A DNA stretch of 64,000 nucleotides, taken from Paramecium sonneborni. Taxonomy: Eukaryota > Ciliophora > Oligohymenophorea > Peniculida > Parameciidae. A program made the translations under genes and the position numbers. The first letter of the stretch is position 1, and the number at the start of each line of letters is the position of its first letter. Positions 1 to 11,326 of this stretch are shown here, piece by piece. The notes beneath the pieces are model-generated. The model saw nothing but the letters and a program-made list of their open reading frames with translations, did not search any database and was not told where the DNA came from. The stretch is from NCBI GenBank assembly GCA_905182985.1, contig CAJJDN010000027.1, forward strand, positions 383,468 to 447,467. The letters are read 5' to 3'.

Positions 1-70
1 TAAAAAAACAAAAAAAGAGGATAAAAAATGTTTATTGATTAATATATGACAAAAATATCTATATTTTACA

Positions 71-1123
71 TCATTATTATTCAGCAGCTCTTCTGGTAGC
101 TAATCTTTCTAATTCATTTACTAAGACTAATTCTTATCTTCTTCCTGCAGTAACAGCTTCGTATTCAACATCGAAACTATGACACAAATCAGCAGCATCA
201 TCCCATAAATTTTAATTTCTTGATCTTTTATTAGTAGCGGCTTAAGCAATAGCAGTTTAAGTTGAAATAGTTCCTTATAAGTTTTCAGCTTTGCTACTTA
301 ATTAAGTCTTGGCATGGTCAAGTCTTACTTAAGAAGCAAGATAGAGATCTTTCTATTGAGAGAAAAGTCCTAATGCTTAAGTATTATCAGCAGTGTAGGA
401 TGCCCAAGCTTCTTCTACAGTGTTTCTTAAGGTTTATAACATTTAAACAAGTCTTTCAGCTGCACCAGTTGAGTCTTCTTCTTATGTAATTTAAGCTAAA
501 GCACCAATTGCTTACATGAAAGCCTTATTCATTTTTGTAGCAATAGCTGATCTCATTAACTTAGTTGTCATATCAGCAACTTAAACTAAAGATGCTTCTC
601 CCTTGGCAAGTGCTGTACCCAAATCAATTGAATCATCAATAGCATTGATAGCATCATTGAATGTAACAGCACCTCTGTTATATGATTGAGTATCCTCCTT
701 TCTAGCGTCATTTATTAAACCAATGTGTTGGGAAACTGTATTTAAAATGTTTTCAGTTTCTCCAAGGGTGGCTTATGTTTTTGATAATAAAATGGTTGCT
801 GTCTTTAAAATTCCATTAGCGATTCTGAGTGTTACATTAGAATCTTCAACTTCAGCTCTTCTGTAAGCAATTTCACTATCACATTCAGTTTTTTATGCGT
901 TGTAGACATCATCATGTCCATTTTGTTCTTCTGCAACTGCAGACTTGAAAGAATTAAGAATTCCCTTAATTGAATCTAATGGTGAGTGGGTCTTCATTTT
1001 ATTCTCAACTTCAACCATGATGTTCATGATGCTTCTTTTACCACCATATTAGAGTGGGTGCTTTGACATCATGCTAGCATTGCTTATGGCTAAGACAACC
1101 AAGATTGTGAATGCAATTTTCAT
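71..1123 (-). CDS. Trichocyst matrix protein precursor (paralogue A)
   Basis: An uninterrupted 350-residue frame under the ciliate code, TGA stop at 71-73. It starts MKIAFTILVVLAISNAS, a typical secretory signal peptide, as needed for delivery to dense-core trichocyst vesicles. The rest is acidic, alanine-rich and heptad-like, with a cysteine in the motif KTECDSEI and a conserved C-terminal block containing WDDAADLCHSF and LERLATRRAAE. Trichocyst matrix proteins are known to be made as precursors, cleaved by proteases and crystallised in the secretory granule; that part is family knowledge. A second copy of equal length lies at 5696-6748 on the same strand. No intron is needed. The next gene is divergent, 0.74 kb away. 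Family assignment is strong; the exact TMP subfamily is not determined. Confidence 0.9.
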
Positions 1124-1867
1124 TAATTAATTATTGATTTATCCTTTGTTTTATCAGTTCCTTTTATACCACAAGATTGCCATATTAAAAACGGATTTTA
1201 GTGCGTAAGAAAATTATTAATTTTTTCTAATTTTTATATATTTAATTTTTTTTAAATAAATTTTTTTATCCATTTATTTTAAGCAACTTGTTTACGAATA
1301 AAATTCTAAATATAAATATTAATTTACTTTTTAAATTAGAAACTTTTAAAAAGAAAATACAAAAAAAATTTTAATTTTCTTCGAGAGAGCCCTGATTTCG
1401 TTCTCTATGAGGACATAGTAAATAAAGCTTTGAATTAATAATAAATGGATTGTCTATTTTTTTGGAATAAATTTTAGCTATTCGTTAATTTCTTATTTTA
1501 ATTTGTGAAATTTCTTGAATGTAATATTTTTACATATATATATAAAATATATTTAAGGTTATTGCAAAATATTAATAAAAAAGAATAATTAAAACATATT
1601 TTAAAGAATAAGCTTATACAAATATCATATAGTTAGTGTTTATTTCTGAAGAATAAATAAATTTTCATGATTTATTAAATGCATTATAAAACTCAATTCT
1701 CAAACCTTAAATATTTTCTAGACATTTCATCATGCATTCTTTCTCAAAAGGAGTTAATATCTTTTCCATATAGGATTTTACGCATTAATTATAACATAAG
1801 TCTGCCATATATAATTTTACAGAAATTTTATCATCTTGTTTATTCATTTATATTATTTTTTTTTATC
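1124..1867. other. Divergent intergenic region
   Basis: A 744-bp spacer between divergent starts, unusually long for this window. It is mostly A/T runs with no credible coding frame. One short GC-richer patch at about 1381-1425 contains GAGAGAGCCCTGATTTCG followed by ATGAGGACATAG. It could be a small RNA or a regulatory site; I cannot assign it. Confidence 0.5.
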
Positions 1868-3760
1868 ATGAAAAAAGCAACCGATGGGATCTAATGTAGA
1901 ATATTATTTTGATTGTTAGATGAAAATGAGTATATTGCGAATTAAGAAGATATATTGCTTACAAAGATGAGAAAGAAACAGGTATGAAAATTTCTAATAG
2001 AGGAACGAGAATTGGAGCAATTAAAATTATATGAGTAATAATAGGCAGAATAAGAAAAAAGAAAATTTTCTATTTTAGAATCGACAAAGTCAAAATAACA
2101 ATAAGTAGAATTAGCCCTTAAAGAGAAGAAATAAATGGTGAGTCTATTATATTATTTTTATCTAGATAGAATTAAAGAGAAAAGAAAAGGAAAAAGAAAA
2201 ATTACTTTAGGTATAAAAAATAGAATAGGAGAAACTAAAAGAATTGACTGAAAGAGAAATCAGTAGAGATTTAATATTTTAGTAATTGCAAAGCAATAAA
2301 AGCAATTAATAAAGTGCAATTCCTGATAAGAATAAATCATCAATTGTGAAAAAGTAAAAGTATAATTTATTCAAGAATAGCTGAGGGAATAATCAATGCT
2401 TAATAAGAAGAAATTTTAATGAAGAAAATTTAATTGGACAAATTATAGAAGGATTAGGAAGAGTAGATTAAAGATTTAAAAGAAAGAAAGGAATAATTAT
2501 TGAAAGAACTGAAGTAAGCAAAAAAAAAACAATTAAAAAAAGTTAAGTAACGAAATGAGGAAGAAAAAAATGCTTATTATTAAGAAAAGTTACAGAAAAT
2601 AGAGAATTATCAAAAAAAATTAGACGATATTGAAATTACTTAGCAGGCTAAGATTGAATTGATCGAATAAAAAAAAAAAGAGAAAATGGAAAAATTAAAA
2701 AGAGTAATGGTTAATATATTTTATTTGATATTGATAGGAAAATTATAAAAAAATAATGTCAGAAAAGAACGAAAAAGCTTAATAAAAGGTTTCGTTATTA
2801 GAGGAGAAAATAAATTTAATTTCCGAAAGAATGAAGAGTACAGAAGAAAAAATTGAAAAAATAGAAAAAGAAAGAGCAAGACATAGATAAAATGTACAAA
2901 TATATTAATATAATAAGATAAAATCAAGAAATGGAAGTATTTAAAATAATAAATCACAAACATTTTAAGAAAAAATTCGATAAAAAGAAGAAGAGCATCT
3001 AAAATCTATTACAGAGACTCAATCAATTTCAAAAGTCAAATAGTAACAAGAAAAATAAAAAAAAGAAGAACTCATTCGTGATCATAAAACAAAAGCTGCA
3101 AGTATATTATAGGAGATGGTGGAAATTAAAAATAAAAAGTTAAAAGAGAAATTAGATAAAGCATAATAATTTAAAGATGAAAAAGAAAAATTATTTATGC
3201 AATAATAACAATTAGCTAAAGAGCTTGAACGCAAGAAATAGAAATTACTTTTATAAAGTCCTAGATATAAAGGGGAAGAAAAATGAATTATTATATTAGT
3301 TATAATTAAAGAGTTTAAAAAATTATAAATATAATAATGAAACAATAGTAATAATAGCCAAGATAAAGAATTAAAGAGAGATTTGTTAGTGAAGCAATGA
3401 ATTTAGTTAAACTTTGGAGGTTTAGTTCATTCTCTCATAATGTAGACAAGTTTATTAAACTGAAACTAAAATAGTTGATGGAAGAACTGTTAGAATTACA
3501 TTGGATTAGGCTGCAGAATTAGTAGGTTGTCCACGAAAAACATTAGAAGATTATTATTATCTATTAAGGAAAGCAGAGAACTTGGGTAGATTTTCTTTAT
3601 CTAAATTTAAGTTAATTTAGAAGAAAAAAAAAATGAAAAGATGGGCTATATTAGAAAACTCTGTAGAGAAAACAAAAAATATAAATAATAATTAAAATTG
3701 GAAGAAGAATGTTATGAACTTAATTAATTTTAATTTTTGGATAACATTCATGATGATTGA
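1868..3760 (+). CDS. Lys/Glu/Gln-rich coiled-coil protein, one frame break
   Basis: Starts MKKATDGI and is then joined over short introns (24, 21, 28, 22, 34, about 18 and 35 nt) into a protein of about 569 residues. The first 450 residues are nearly continuous charged coiled coil rich in K, E and Q. The C-terminal part is different and globular: it contains VDGRTVRITLDQAAELVG, then TLEDYYYLLRKAENL and KMGYIRKLCREN, ending at the TGA at 3758-3760. In one place (A-run at 3279-3283) the frame only continues if one A is removed; without this a TGA ends the protein at 3286. Either there is a one-base error or the gene is split or decaying. I do not recognise the C-terminal domain. It is tail-to-tail with the GST-like gene, 51 bp away. 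Confidence 0.55.
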
Positions 3761-3811
3761 ATAAAATATGAATTGTATTATTCTAATATTCAATAAGAAT
3801 ATTATACTATC

Positions 3812-4533
3812 TCATATTTGGTTTTTTTTTTTGCTTGTAGATGAAGCATCACCAATTGATGGAAATGGAGATGCTGGCTTCACATCAATTCTACCTAAAT
3901 CTCTGTTTATTTAACAAATTTATGGTAATGCTTGAATTTATTTAAACCTATAAAGAAAGAATTATTAAATGAATTATATACCATCTAAAAAAATGAACAT
4001 ATTTTCCACTTTTTTATTCGTCATTCCATGTAGATACTACATCATAAGTGTGAATATATAGAAATAGATCTGCTAGTGTTACATGATTAGTAACAAAAAA
4101 TACTCTGCTCTCTAGGTGTTATAGAAATGCCTAAGATTTTAAATTATATTTACATCAATTAAACTTTCCCCTTAAATTTTTCTTTATGCTTCAAAAACTT
4201 ACAAAACCTAAAATTATATCTAATTATTTTACTTATCCCAAAGTTTAATTATCTGTTCCAATAAGTATTTTTTCTGTAAAGGAAATATTAGCTAAATATC
4301 TAAGTTATTTTTTTTAATTACTGAGCAATTGAGAATACATTTGTCAAAATTTAAGCATCCTCTGTCACCAAAGAAGGAATTGATGGAAATTTTAATATGC
4401 CTTCTTCTTTTAATTTTAAGGCTTGATTTGAAAGCACAATAAGTTTTACTCTTCCTGTTGAAACTAGTCTTGTATAATGTGCCAAAAAGATTAAAAATTA
4501 TGAGTTCAGATCTGTTGATAAAAACAACTCCAT
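3812..4533 (-). CDS. GST-fold protein (eEF1B-gamma / AIMP-like)
   Basis: About 207 residues from five exons; introns at 4300-4321, 4189-4207, 4131-4153 and 3948-3981 make the length divisible by three. The C-terminal half carries the classic GST alpha-domain sequence ESRVFFVTNHVTLADLFLY, close to the all-alpha domain of eEF1B gamma and of multisynthetase-complex scaffold proteins. The N-terminal half is short and hydrophobic with no recognisable glutathione-binding serine or tyrosine. The protein ends in a proline- and serine-rich tail with KKKNQI. A scaffolding or translation-related role is more likely than detoxification, but this is inference. The 19-nt intron beginning GTTTTG and ending GAAG is unusual, yet is needed to keep the frame. 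Confidence 0.6.
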
Positions 4534-4787
4534 TAATTAATATAATTTATATCTTTAATTTATACATATACTCAATAACTATATAATAAATTCTTTTCTT
4601 ATTTTATTTATTGAAACTTTATTATTAAAATTTTAGAATATAATGATCTAATTAATAGATATAATGGTCTAATTAATAATATAAATATTGATAAATTCTA
4701 AAAACAATATTTCTATAAAACTAATTCTATTAAGCATTTTTCTCTTCTTAAAGCCCATTTATAAATAATGTTAAAATATACTTTAAA

Positions 4788-5572
4788 ATGAAATCCCCTT
4801 AATAATACTTTTTAGCTACAGCATTAGGATCATTAGTAATTCTAATAATAATGATTTATTTAATGGTTTCAAATATGATACCAATTTATGGAGGATTATT
4901 AATAATATTACCACTAGCAGGAATTAATACATACCTATTTTACATAGTTTATCAAAATAATTATGTAGATTCATTAAAAAAAATGATGTTAATAGGAATG
5001 CCAGGGGTTGGCAAAACATTTCTTTATAATTATTTGTAATGCAAAACTATTTAAAAATAAAAAAACTTTTAAATAGGAACTTTCTAAGAACTCTGTATTA
5101 TTGATTCTCCTGATTTAGATCTAGAATCCTAAAAAAGGGAAATCAGAATCAAAGAATTTCAAAATATTTTTATTAAATTTTAAAATTCTATTTGTGCTCT
5201 ATTATTGATAGTGAACTTTGAAAGGACAGATTTAATGAAATCAAAGTTCTTAAAAATTTTTAAGTTCTTAGAAAGTTTAGTCCTTTAATTTTTTTGATAA
5301 TCACAGACTTCGATAAAAGTGATAATTAGACTGAAGATTAAAAGAATCTGAAAGAAAGTTTTAAACTATTTTAATTAAAAAAAATTATTTTTTTAGATAA
5401 AAAGGCAAATAAATAAGAATTATACAAAGAATTATTATAAATACAAAAGGAAATGCCTAATGCTTTAATCGATTTAAAGGATACTATATTTGAAAAATTA
5501 GATGCTGAGGATGAAGAGAAATATTTAGAACAATTTAAAAATAAAATGAATTCTTAAAAGTATTAAGTTTGA
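4788..5572 (+). CDS. Membrane-anchored P-loop GTPase-like protein
   Basis: 252 residues if the 26-nt intron 5246-5271 (starting GTTCTT) is removed. An upstream ATG at 4769 runs at once into TGA, which supports this start. Residues about 10-60 form two hydrophobic segments with little between them. They are followed by a Walker A loop, IGMPGVGKT, and a DSPD motif where GTPases of the GIMAP/AIG1 or SRP-receptor-beta type have DxPG. A later IITDFDKSD may be the TKxD-like guanine-specificity motif. The C-terminal third is a charged helix. N-terminal anchoring resembles SRP receptor beta, but the sequence is too divergent for me to name it. It is tail-to-tail with a trichocyst matrix gene, 123 bp away. 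Confidence 0.55.
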
Positions 5573-5695
5573 ATTAATTATTAGTGATTTAGGAGTTACT
5601 TTTTTGAAGAATTGATTAATAAATTATTTAATTATATTATATTCAATTAAGAATTATAAAGTTTATGAATAAAAAAAAAGCAAAATGAAAATAAT

Positions 5696-6748
5696 TCAAC
5701 TTTATTATTCAGCAGCTCTTCTGGTAGCTAATCTTTCTAATTCATTAATTAAGACTAATTCTTATCTTCTTCCTGCAGTAACAGCTTCATATTCAACATC
5801 GAAACTATGACACAAATCAGCAGCGTCATCCCATAAATTTTAATTTCTTGATCTTCTATTTGTAGCAGCTTGAGCAACAGCAGTTTAAACTGAAATAACT
5901 CCTTCAGTTGCTTCTAATTTTGCAACTAATTTAGATTTAGCTTTATCTAATCTTTATTATGTGGCAGTGTATAAATCTTTTTATCCCATAAATTATTAGA
6001 GACCTTATTAATTTTAAGTAGTATAGTCTGTCCATGCATTTTCAACAGCACTTCTTAAAGTTTGTAGTAATTAAACAAGTCTTTCAGCAGCTCCTGCCTC
6101 TTCCTCTTATGTAATAGAAGCTAAAGCAGCCATTGGTTATTTGAATTCTTAAATTAATTTAGTTGCCAAAGCTGATTTTAATAATTTAGTAGAAAGTTCA
6201 GCAACTTATGCCAAACTAACTTATCCTTTAGCTAAAGCAGTAGCCAAATCAATAGAATCATCAATAGCATTGATTGCATCATTGAATGATACAGCAGCTC
6301 TATTGTAAGATTAAGTATCTTCTTTTCTAGCTGAATTGATCATTTCAATATGTCTAGATGCAGTGTTCAAAATTTATTCAGTAGCATCAAGAGTTGCACT
6401 AGTTTTACTTTTAATGATTTTAGCTGTTTTTAAAATACCATTGGCACTTGTAAGAATACTATTAGCATCTTAAACTTCTTTTGATCTGTAATCTATTTCA
6501 CTATCGCATTCATATTTTTAAGCATTATAAACTTCATCATGAGTGAATTATTCTTAAGCAACTTCTGATTTGAATTAATTCAAAATGCCTTTTATTGTAT
6601 CAAGGGGATTTCTTGCTTAGAGTTTGCTCTCAACTTCTGTCATAATTGACATAATGTTTCTTTTATTTGAATAGTTCAATGGATATTTTTAAACAAATCC
6701 AGCTTATGTTAACACAATAATAGCTAATAATCCAAATATTGCCTTCAT
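5696..6748 (-). CDS. Trichocyst matrix protein precursor (paralogue B)
   Basis: Also 350 residues with no intron and the same strand as paralogue A. The signal peptide is MKAIFGLLAIIVLTQAGF. The middle differs by many substitutions from paralogue A, while the last stretch (QNLWDDAADLCHSF through LERLATRRAAE) is almost identical also at DNA level. The pair is therefore an old duplication with a well-conserved or gene-converted 3' end. Function is inferred from the family: a precursor of the crystalline trichocyst core, processed in the secretory pathway. Immediately upstream, 18 bp before the start codon, begins the duplicated segment that surrounds the N at 7591, so the promoter appears twice in this assembly. 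Confidence 0.9.
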
Positions 6749-6766
6749 TTAATAATATTTATTTTC

Positions 6767-8415
6767 ATTGATTCATGATCAGTATTTAAAGCAAGTTTAT
6801 TCAAAAACGGGAAAACTTCACTTTGAATTAACGTAAAGCTTTGAATTAACGTAAGTATTTATAATTTAATTAAAAATTCTATTATAAAATTAATTTAATT
6901 TTTATTGTATTAAATAAATTATTAATTTTTAAAACACTTTTAATGCAAGACTTTATATTTTTTAAACTGAGAAGTTGAATATTATTTCAGTTGAAATGAT
7001 TATATAAGACAATTTTATTCATGAAATCATATTCTAACAAATTGAAATGATTTTAAAATATTTATAAATTATATTTATTTAAATTGTTTTGGTCTATGAA
7101 TAACCAAAATGTCTAAAATATGTTAATTTTATTTTGGCTTATTCTTACTATTGATATTTTGGTATTTAATATCCCTTTATTAACATTGATAAGAAAATGT
7201 AATAATTACTAATTTATAAAAAAAATTAATTTATTAAATAATTATTAGATCAAGAAAGTGGTTTTGAATACAAAATATGTAATTATTATCAAATTGTAAT
7301 AACTCCCTGATAAATAGACTTATTGTTTTAAATTTTAAATTTGATACAAAACCACAATTAACACAATATTATAATAATTAAAATATATATTTTATAATAT
7401 ATTATGAAAATGATTTAATTATGTTAAGATTATTTGTAAATTTCAACAATTTTAATTTTCTACAAAATAATTTGATCTTTAAACTGAATTAGGGCTCAAT
7501 TTTACAGCTTCAATTTAAGAAATAAAGATGTTTAAGTTATATTAAGTAAGAAAGTAAGATATTTATTTATTATTTAAGATCATCCTGATANATTGATTCA
7601 TGATCAGTATTTAAAGCAAGTTTATTCAAAAACGGGAAAACTTCACTTTGAATTAACGTAAAGCTTTGAATTAACGTAAGTATTTATAATTTAATTAAAA
7701 ATTCTATTATAAAATTAATTTAATTTTTATTGTATTAAATAAATTATTAATTTTTAAAACACTTTTAATGCAAGACTTTATATTTTTTAAACTGAGAAGT
7801 TGAATATTATTTCAGTTGAAATGATTATATAAGACAATTTTATTCATGAAATCATATTCTAACAAATTGAAATGATTTTAAAATATTTATAAATTATATT
7901 TATTTAAATTGTTTTGGTCTATGAATAACCAAAATGTCTAAAATATGTTAATTTTATTTTGGCTTATTCTTACTATTGATATTTTGGTATTTAATATCCC
8001 TTTATTAACATTGATAAGAAAATGTAATAATTACTAATTTATAAAAAAAATTAATTTATTAAATAATTATTAGATCAAGAAAGTGGTTTTGAATACAAAA
8101 TATGTAATTATTATCAAATTGTAATAACTCCCTGATAAATAGACTTATTGTTTTAAATTTTAAATTTGATACAAAACCACAATTAACACAATATTATAAT
8201 AATTAAAATATATATTTTATAATATATTATGAAAATGATTTAATTATGTTAAGATTATTTGTAAATTTCAACAATTTTAATTTTCTACAAAATAATTTGA
8301 TCTTTAAACTGAATTAGGGCTCAATTTTACAGCTTCAATTTAAGAAATAAAGATGTTTAAGTTATATTAAGTAAGAAAGTAAGATATTTATTTATTATTT
8401 AAGATCATCCTGATA
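6767..8415. repeat. Exact 824-bp tandem duplication around one N
   Basis: 6767-7590 and 7592-8415 match base for base along their full 824 bp, separated by a single N at 7591. Both are AT-rich non-coding DNA. A perfect copy on each side of an N is the expected result of two contigs whose ends overlap but were not merged. It should be read as one copy unless long reads prove otherwise. The leftward copy joins the promoter of the trichocyst gene, the rightward copy joins the gene fragment at 8441. Confidence 0.95.
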
Positions 8416-8440
8416 TAAATAAATAACATAATTTTCTTGA

Positions 8441-8689
8441 AAAGTTTTAAAGGATTATGAGGCATACAATATTTTTATTAAAACTAAATCTGAAGAGCAA
8501 ATATAAGAAGAGTATAAGAAATACTACTATTCTGCGAAATCTAAGGAATAATTATTTAAGGAAATATTTGACTTTATTTTCATGAGAATCATTAAGAATT
8601 TAGCAAGCGAGAAAATGCTAAAAAGAGGCATTAATATTAAGAAATGCTAAAAAATTTAAGCAATCAAGAAATTTAGCATATAATTCTGA
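8441..8689 (+). pseudogene. Orphan 3' gene fragment
   Basis: 83 codons open to a TGA at 8687-8689, with a coding-like lysine/glutamate/tyrosine composition (for example KSEEQIQEEYKKYYYS). There is no ATG, and a TGA lies directly upstream at 8438-8440. It may be the last exon of a gene whose upstream part was lost in the assembly gap at 7591, or a relic. I cannot assign a family. Confidence 0.3.
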
Positions 8690-8852
8690 GGCAATTTCTT
8701 CTTAATTTAGATATTTTGTATCTTTTAATATTAAATTCTTGTTAAATTGTTTTATATTATGTAATATAATTTTCTTTACTTAATTTTTATTTATTTTTTC
8801 TTAAATATTATTTAAATTATAAATTTTATTAATTATAAATTGAAATAATAAA

Positions 8853-9866
8853 TCATTAATTAATTTAATTGATTAAAGGAGCATCCTAAAGAAAAGAATT
8901 TTCTGAAAGTTATCCAACTGATAAATGATATCCACGTTTTGTATCTAAGTGTGATCTTCCTGTAAACAATTTCTAGCTGCTCACTTAAAGTAAGCCTTAA
9001 AATTAATGACTTGCCATTGAATTATGATTATTTGTTTAATAATTTGATTTCGATAAAATTAAAAGACTTGTTTTATTAGGAACGCTGTCAATTAATTGAG
9101 TGGAGGGCTCTGATAAAAATTTTAACATGCTAGAATACTCTTTTTGTAGAACTGATATTTAGCTTTCTAGATGGTCAAATTCATTTATAGAAAATTAAAG
9201 GTCAGATGAAAAAGAATTCTTATTTAAGAAATTCTCCCATAATTTGTAAACTTTAGGCTTATAGATTAATTTATGAATTGGATCTCCTAAAGACACCAAT
9301 ATACAAGTTGCTGAAACATCAAAAATAACTAGAATAAATGAATCTTATTTAGTAAATTTGATTCTCTTATTGTCTTTTTGTGTGATTTAATTTATAAATT
9401 TAAGAAGACAGTTAATAAACTGTTAATTTTAAGGTAAATTAAATATAGAAGTACAATTCCACATTCCAGTGACTAATTTTTCAGAATTTAGCATAATTCT
9501 TTATCGATCATCAAAGCTTATTGTTCCAGAAGATAAATTATATCGATTTAGAAAGGCTTCATTTTAAATGAATTGAAATTAATAATCTATGACTTAAAAA
9601 TTTAATGAAGGTCCTTAAATGCTAATTTATCCATTTAAAATGAGCAATTAAACGATTGAATCATTCAATTAATCTTCCTGATAAACAACTGGAAACATAA
9701 GGCCTTTAACAATTTCATTCCCATTTATACTGACACTTTTAATTTTATTTGAAGTCAATAATTCTTATGCCAATTATTCTCCTATAATTATTTAATCATA
9801 GCCTATTTTCCAATCAAGATTCTAGAGATGATGGATAAATTTGGCACCTTCCACATATTAATACAT
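8853..9866 (-). CDS. Conserved-looking protein of unknown function
   Basis: A single clean exon of 337 residues, starting MYQYVEGAKFIHHLQNLDW and ending in a TGA at 8853-8855. Codon use and the mixed hydrophobic/polar pattern argue that it is real. It has no signal peptide and no long transmembrane segment, although ILVIFDVSATCILVSLG is moderately hydrophobic. The last 100 residues are polar, with a short helix around HLESQISVLQKEY. I do not recognise the family. It lies 93 bp downstream of the WD40 gene on the same strand. Confidence 0.7.
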
Positions 9867-9959
9867 TCGTTAATTAATTAATTAAATCACTAATTAAAAG
9901 TTTGCAGGTATGAAAATTTAAAAACATTTATTAAATAGAATTCAATAATATATTGAAAT

Positions 9960-11164
9960 TCAATTAATGATTCTTGCTTCTCTCCAAATTTTAGCTTGGC
10001 TATCAATAGATTTAGGCATAGTTAGGATAGTGTTTCCTTTTGAATTAATGTAAACATTTCCTTCATCTTTTATTTATTATAAACACTTTCCTTCGTTATC
10101 ACTAACATAATGAATAAAATTACAAAATCTAAACTGTTTTATAATTACTAGCAGCAATAATTTTATCACCAGACTAATTGAAAGAAACAGCATAAACTTA
10201 TCCTGGAAAATCGGTTAATGATTCAATAAATTTTCCATCTGATAAATCATAGATTCTACCTGTATTGTCATTAGAACCAGTCACTATTCGAGTCACTAAA
10301 GTATTTATAAATAAATTTATACTTTATTTATTAAACGCTAATTCTTTGATAAAACTTGAATGTCCTTCTAATTTAAAGAGTGGAGTTGCTGGATTTCTTA
10401 GATCCCAAATTTATGCAGTACTAAAATTATTAAATCTTTTAAAACTTATCATGCGATCCTGTAGCACATAAATATCCAGAGGGAGCAAATTTAGCAACTT
10501 CTAATCCTGAAGTGTGTGATGCTAATTTACAAATTAATTATCCATCTGCTGCATTCCAAATCTAATAGTTTTAAATTAAGTTTTATACAAGTGCATTATT
10601 TTCATAAGAACAAGATATTATTTTATCTCCTTCTACATTAAATGATATGTAATTAGGGGTTTATTAATGCTCATTAAAGTTGACATTCAATTTGCCAGAT
10701 TCAACATCCCAAATCCTAATTCTCATATCCTAAGATGCTGTCGACGCTAATGTTGATTATGGATTAAAGCCTCCACACAAAATTAATCCTTAATGACCAT
10801 CTAAATTATTCAAACATTTTCCATTCTTAAGATTTACTATTTTGACATTTGAGTCTGCTGAACCTACTAATACTTGATCACTAACAAAATTTTTAAGTCA
10901 ATTACTTAGTTTTATTAAGATCTATAAGACTAATAAATTTAGTAAATAAAGGAAAATTTCGAATAGTTTTGCCTGAATCAGTATCTAAGTATATTAATTT
11001 TTCATTGTTTTCATATAATATTCTTATGATTAATTTTATTCATCATACTTCTAACCATCATCTGAAATAACTGCAGAAGTTGGAAATTCATAAAGCATTT
11101 TAAATACGTTTCCTACTAAATATGGTAAGTTTCTAGAGAATCTATTCCTTTCTTCTAGCTCCAT
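9960..11164 (-). CDS. WD40-repeat protein
   Basis: Seven exons with introns of 22-27 nt give 350 residues. The repeats are clear: ASQDMRIRIWDVESGK, ENNALIWNAADGQ, DNTAQIWDLRNPATP and DNTGRIYDLSDGKF fall at about 40-residue spacing, consistent with one seven-bladed propeller filling the protein. There is no extra domain. The first intron (26 nt) ends in AAG; without it the N-terminal frame breaks. The propeller is presumably a protein-interaction platform, but nothing shows which complex it belongs to. Confidence 0.85.
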
Positions 11165-11326
11165 TATTTTATTTTAATAATATTTATACATGTATAAAAC
11201 ATAAGGATTTCTAAAAATAATATATATTAAAAAAAGTTTTCAATAAATTTTGGATTATAATTTACATAATATGGGATTTAAAATACTAACTATTGTTATA
11301 AATATTGAGTATGATGTATAATGATA

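Noticed and set aside
3812..4533. Apparent one-base insertion in the T-run of the GST-like gene
   Set aside because: A 19-nt intron (4189-4207) explains the change of frame and fixes the total length.
6767..8415. Genuine tandem duplication or transposon at the N
   Set aside because: No coding frame, no terminal repeats, and zero divergence next to a gap symbol; assembly overlap is simpler.
9960..11164. Apparent frameshift near the start of the WD40 gene
   Set aside because: A 26-nt intron ending AAG restores the frame and makes the total divisible by three.
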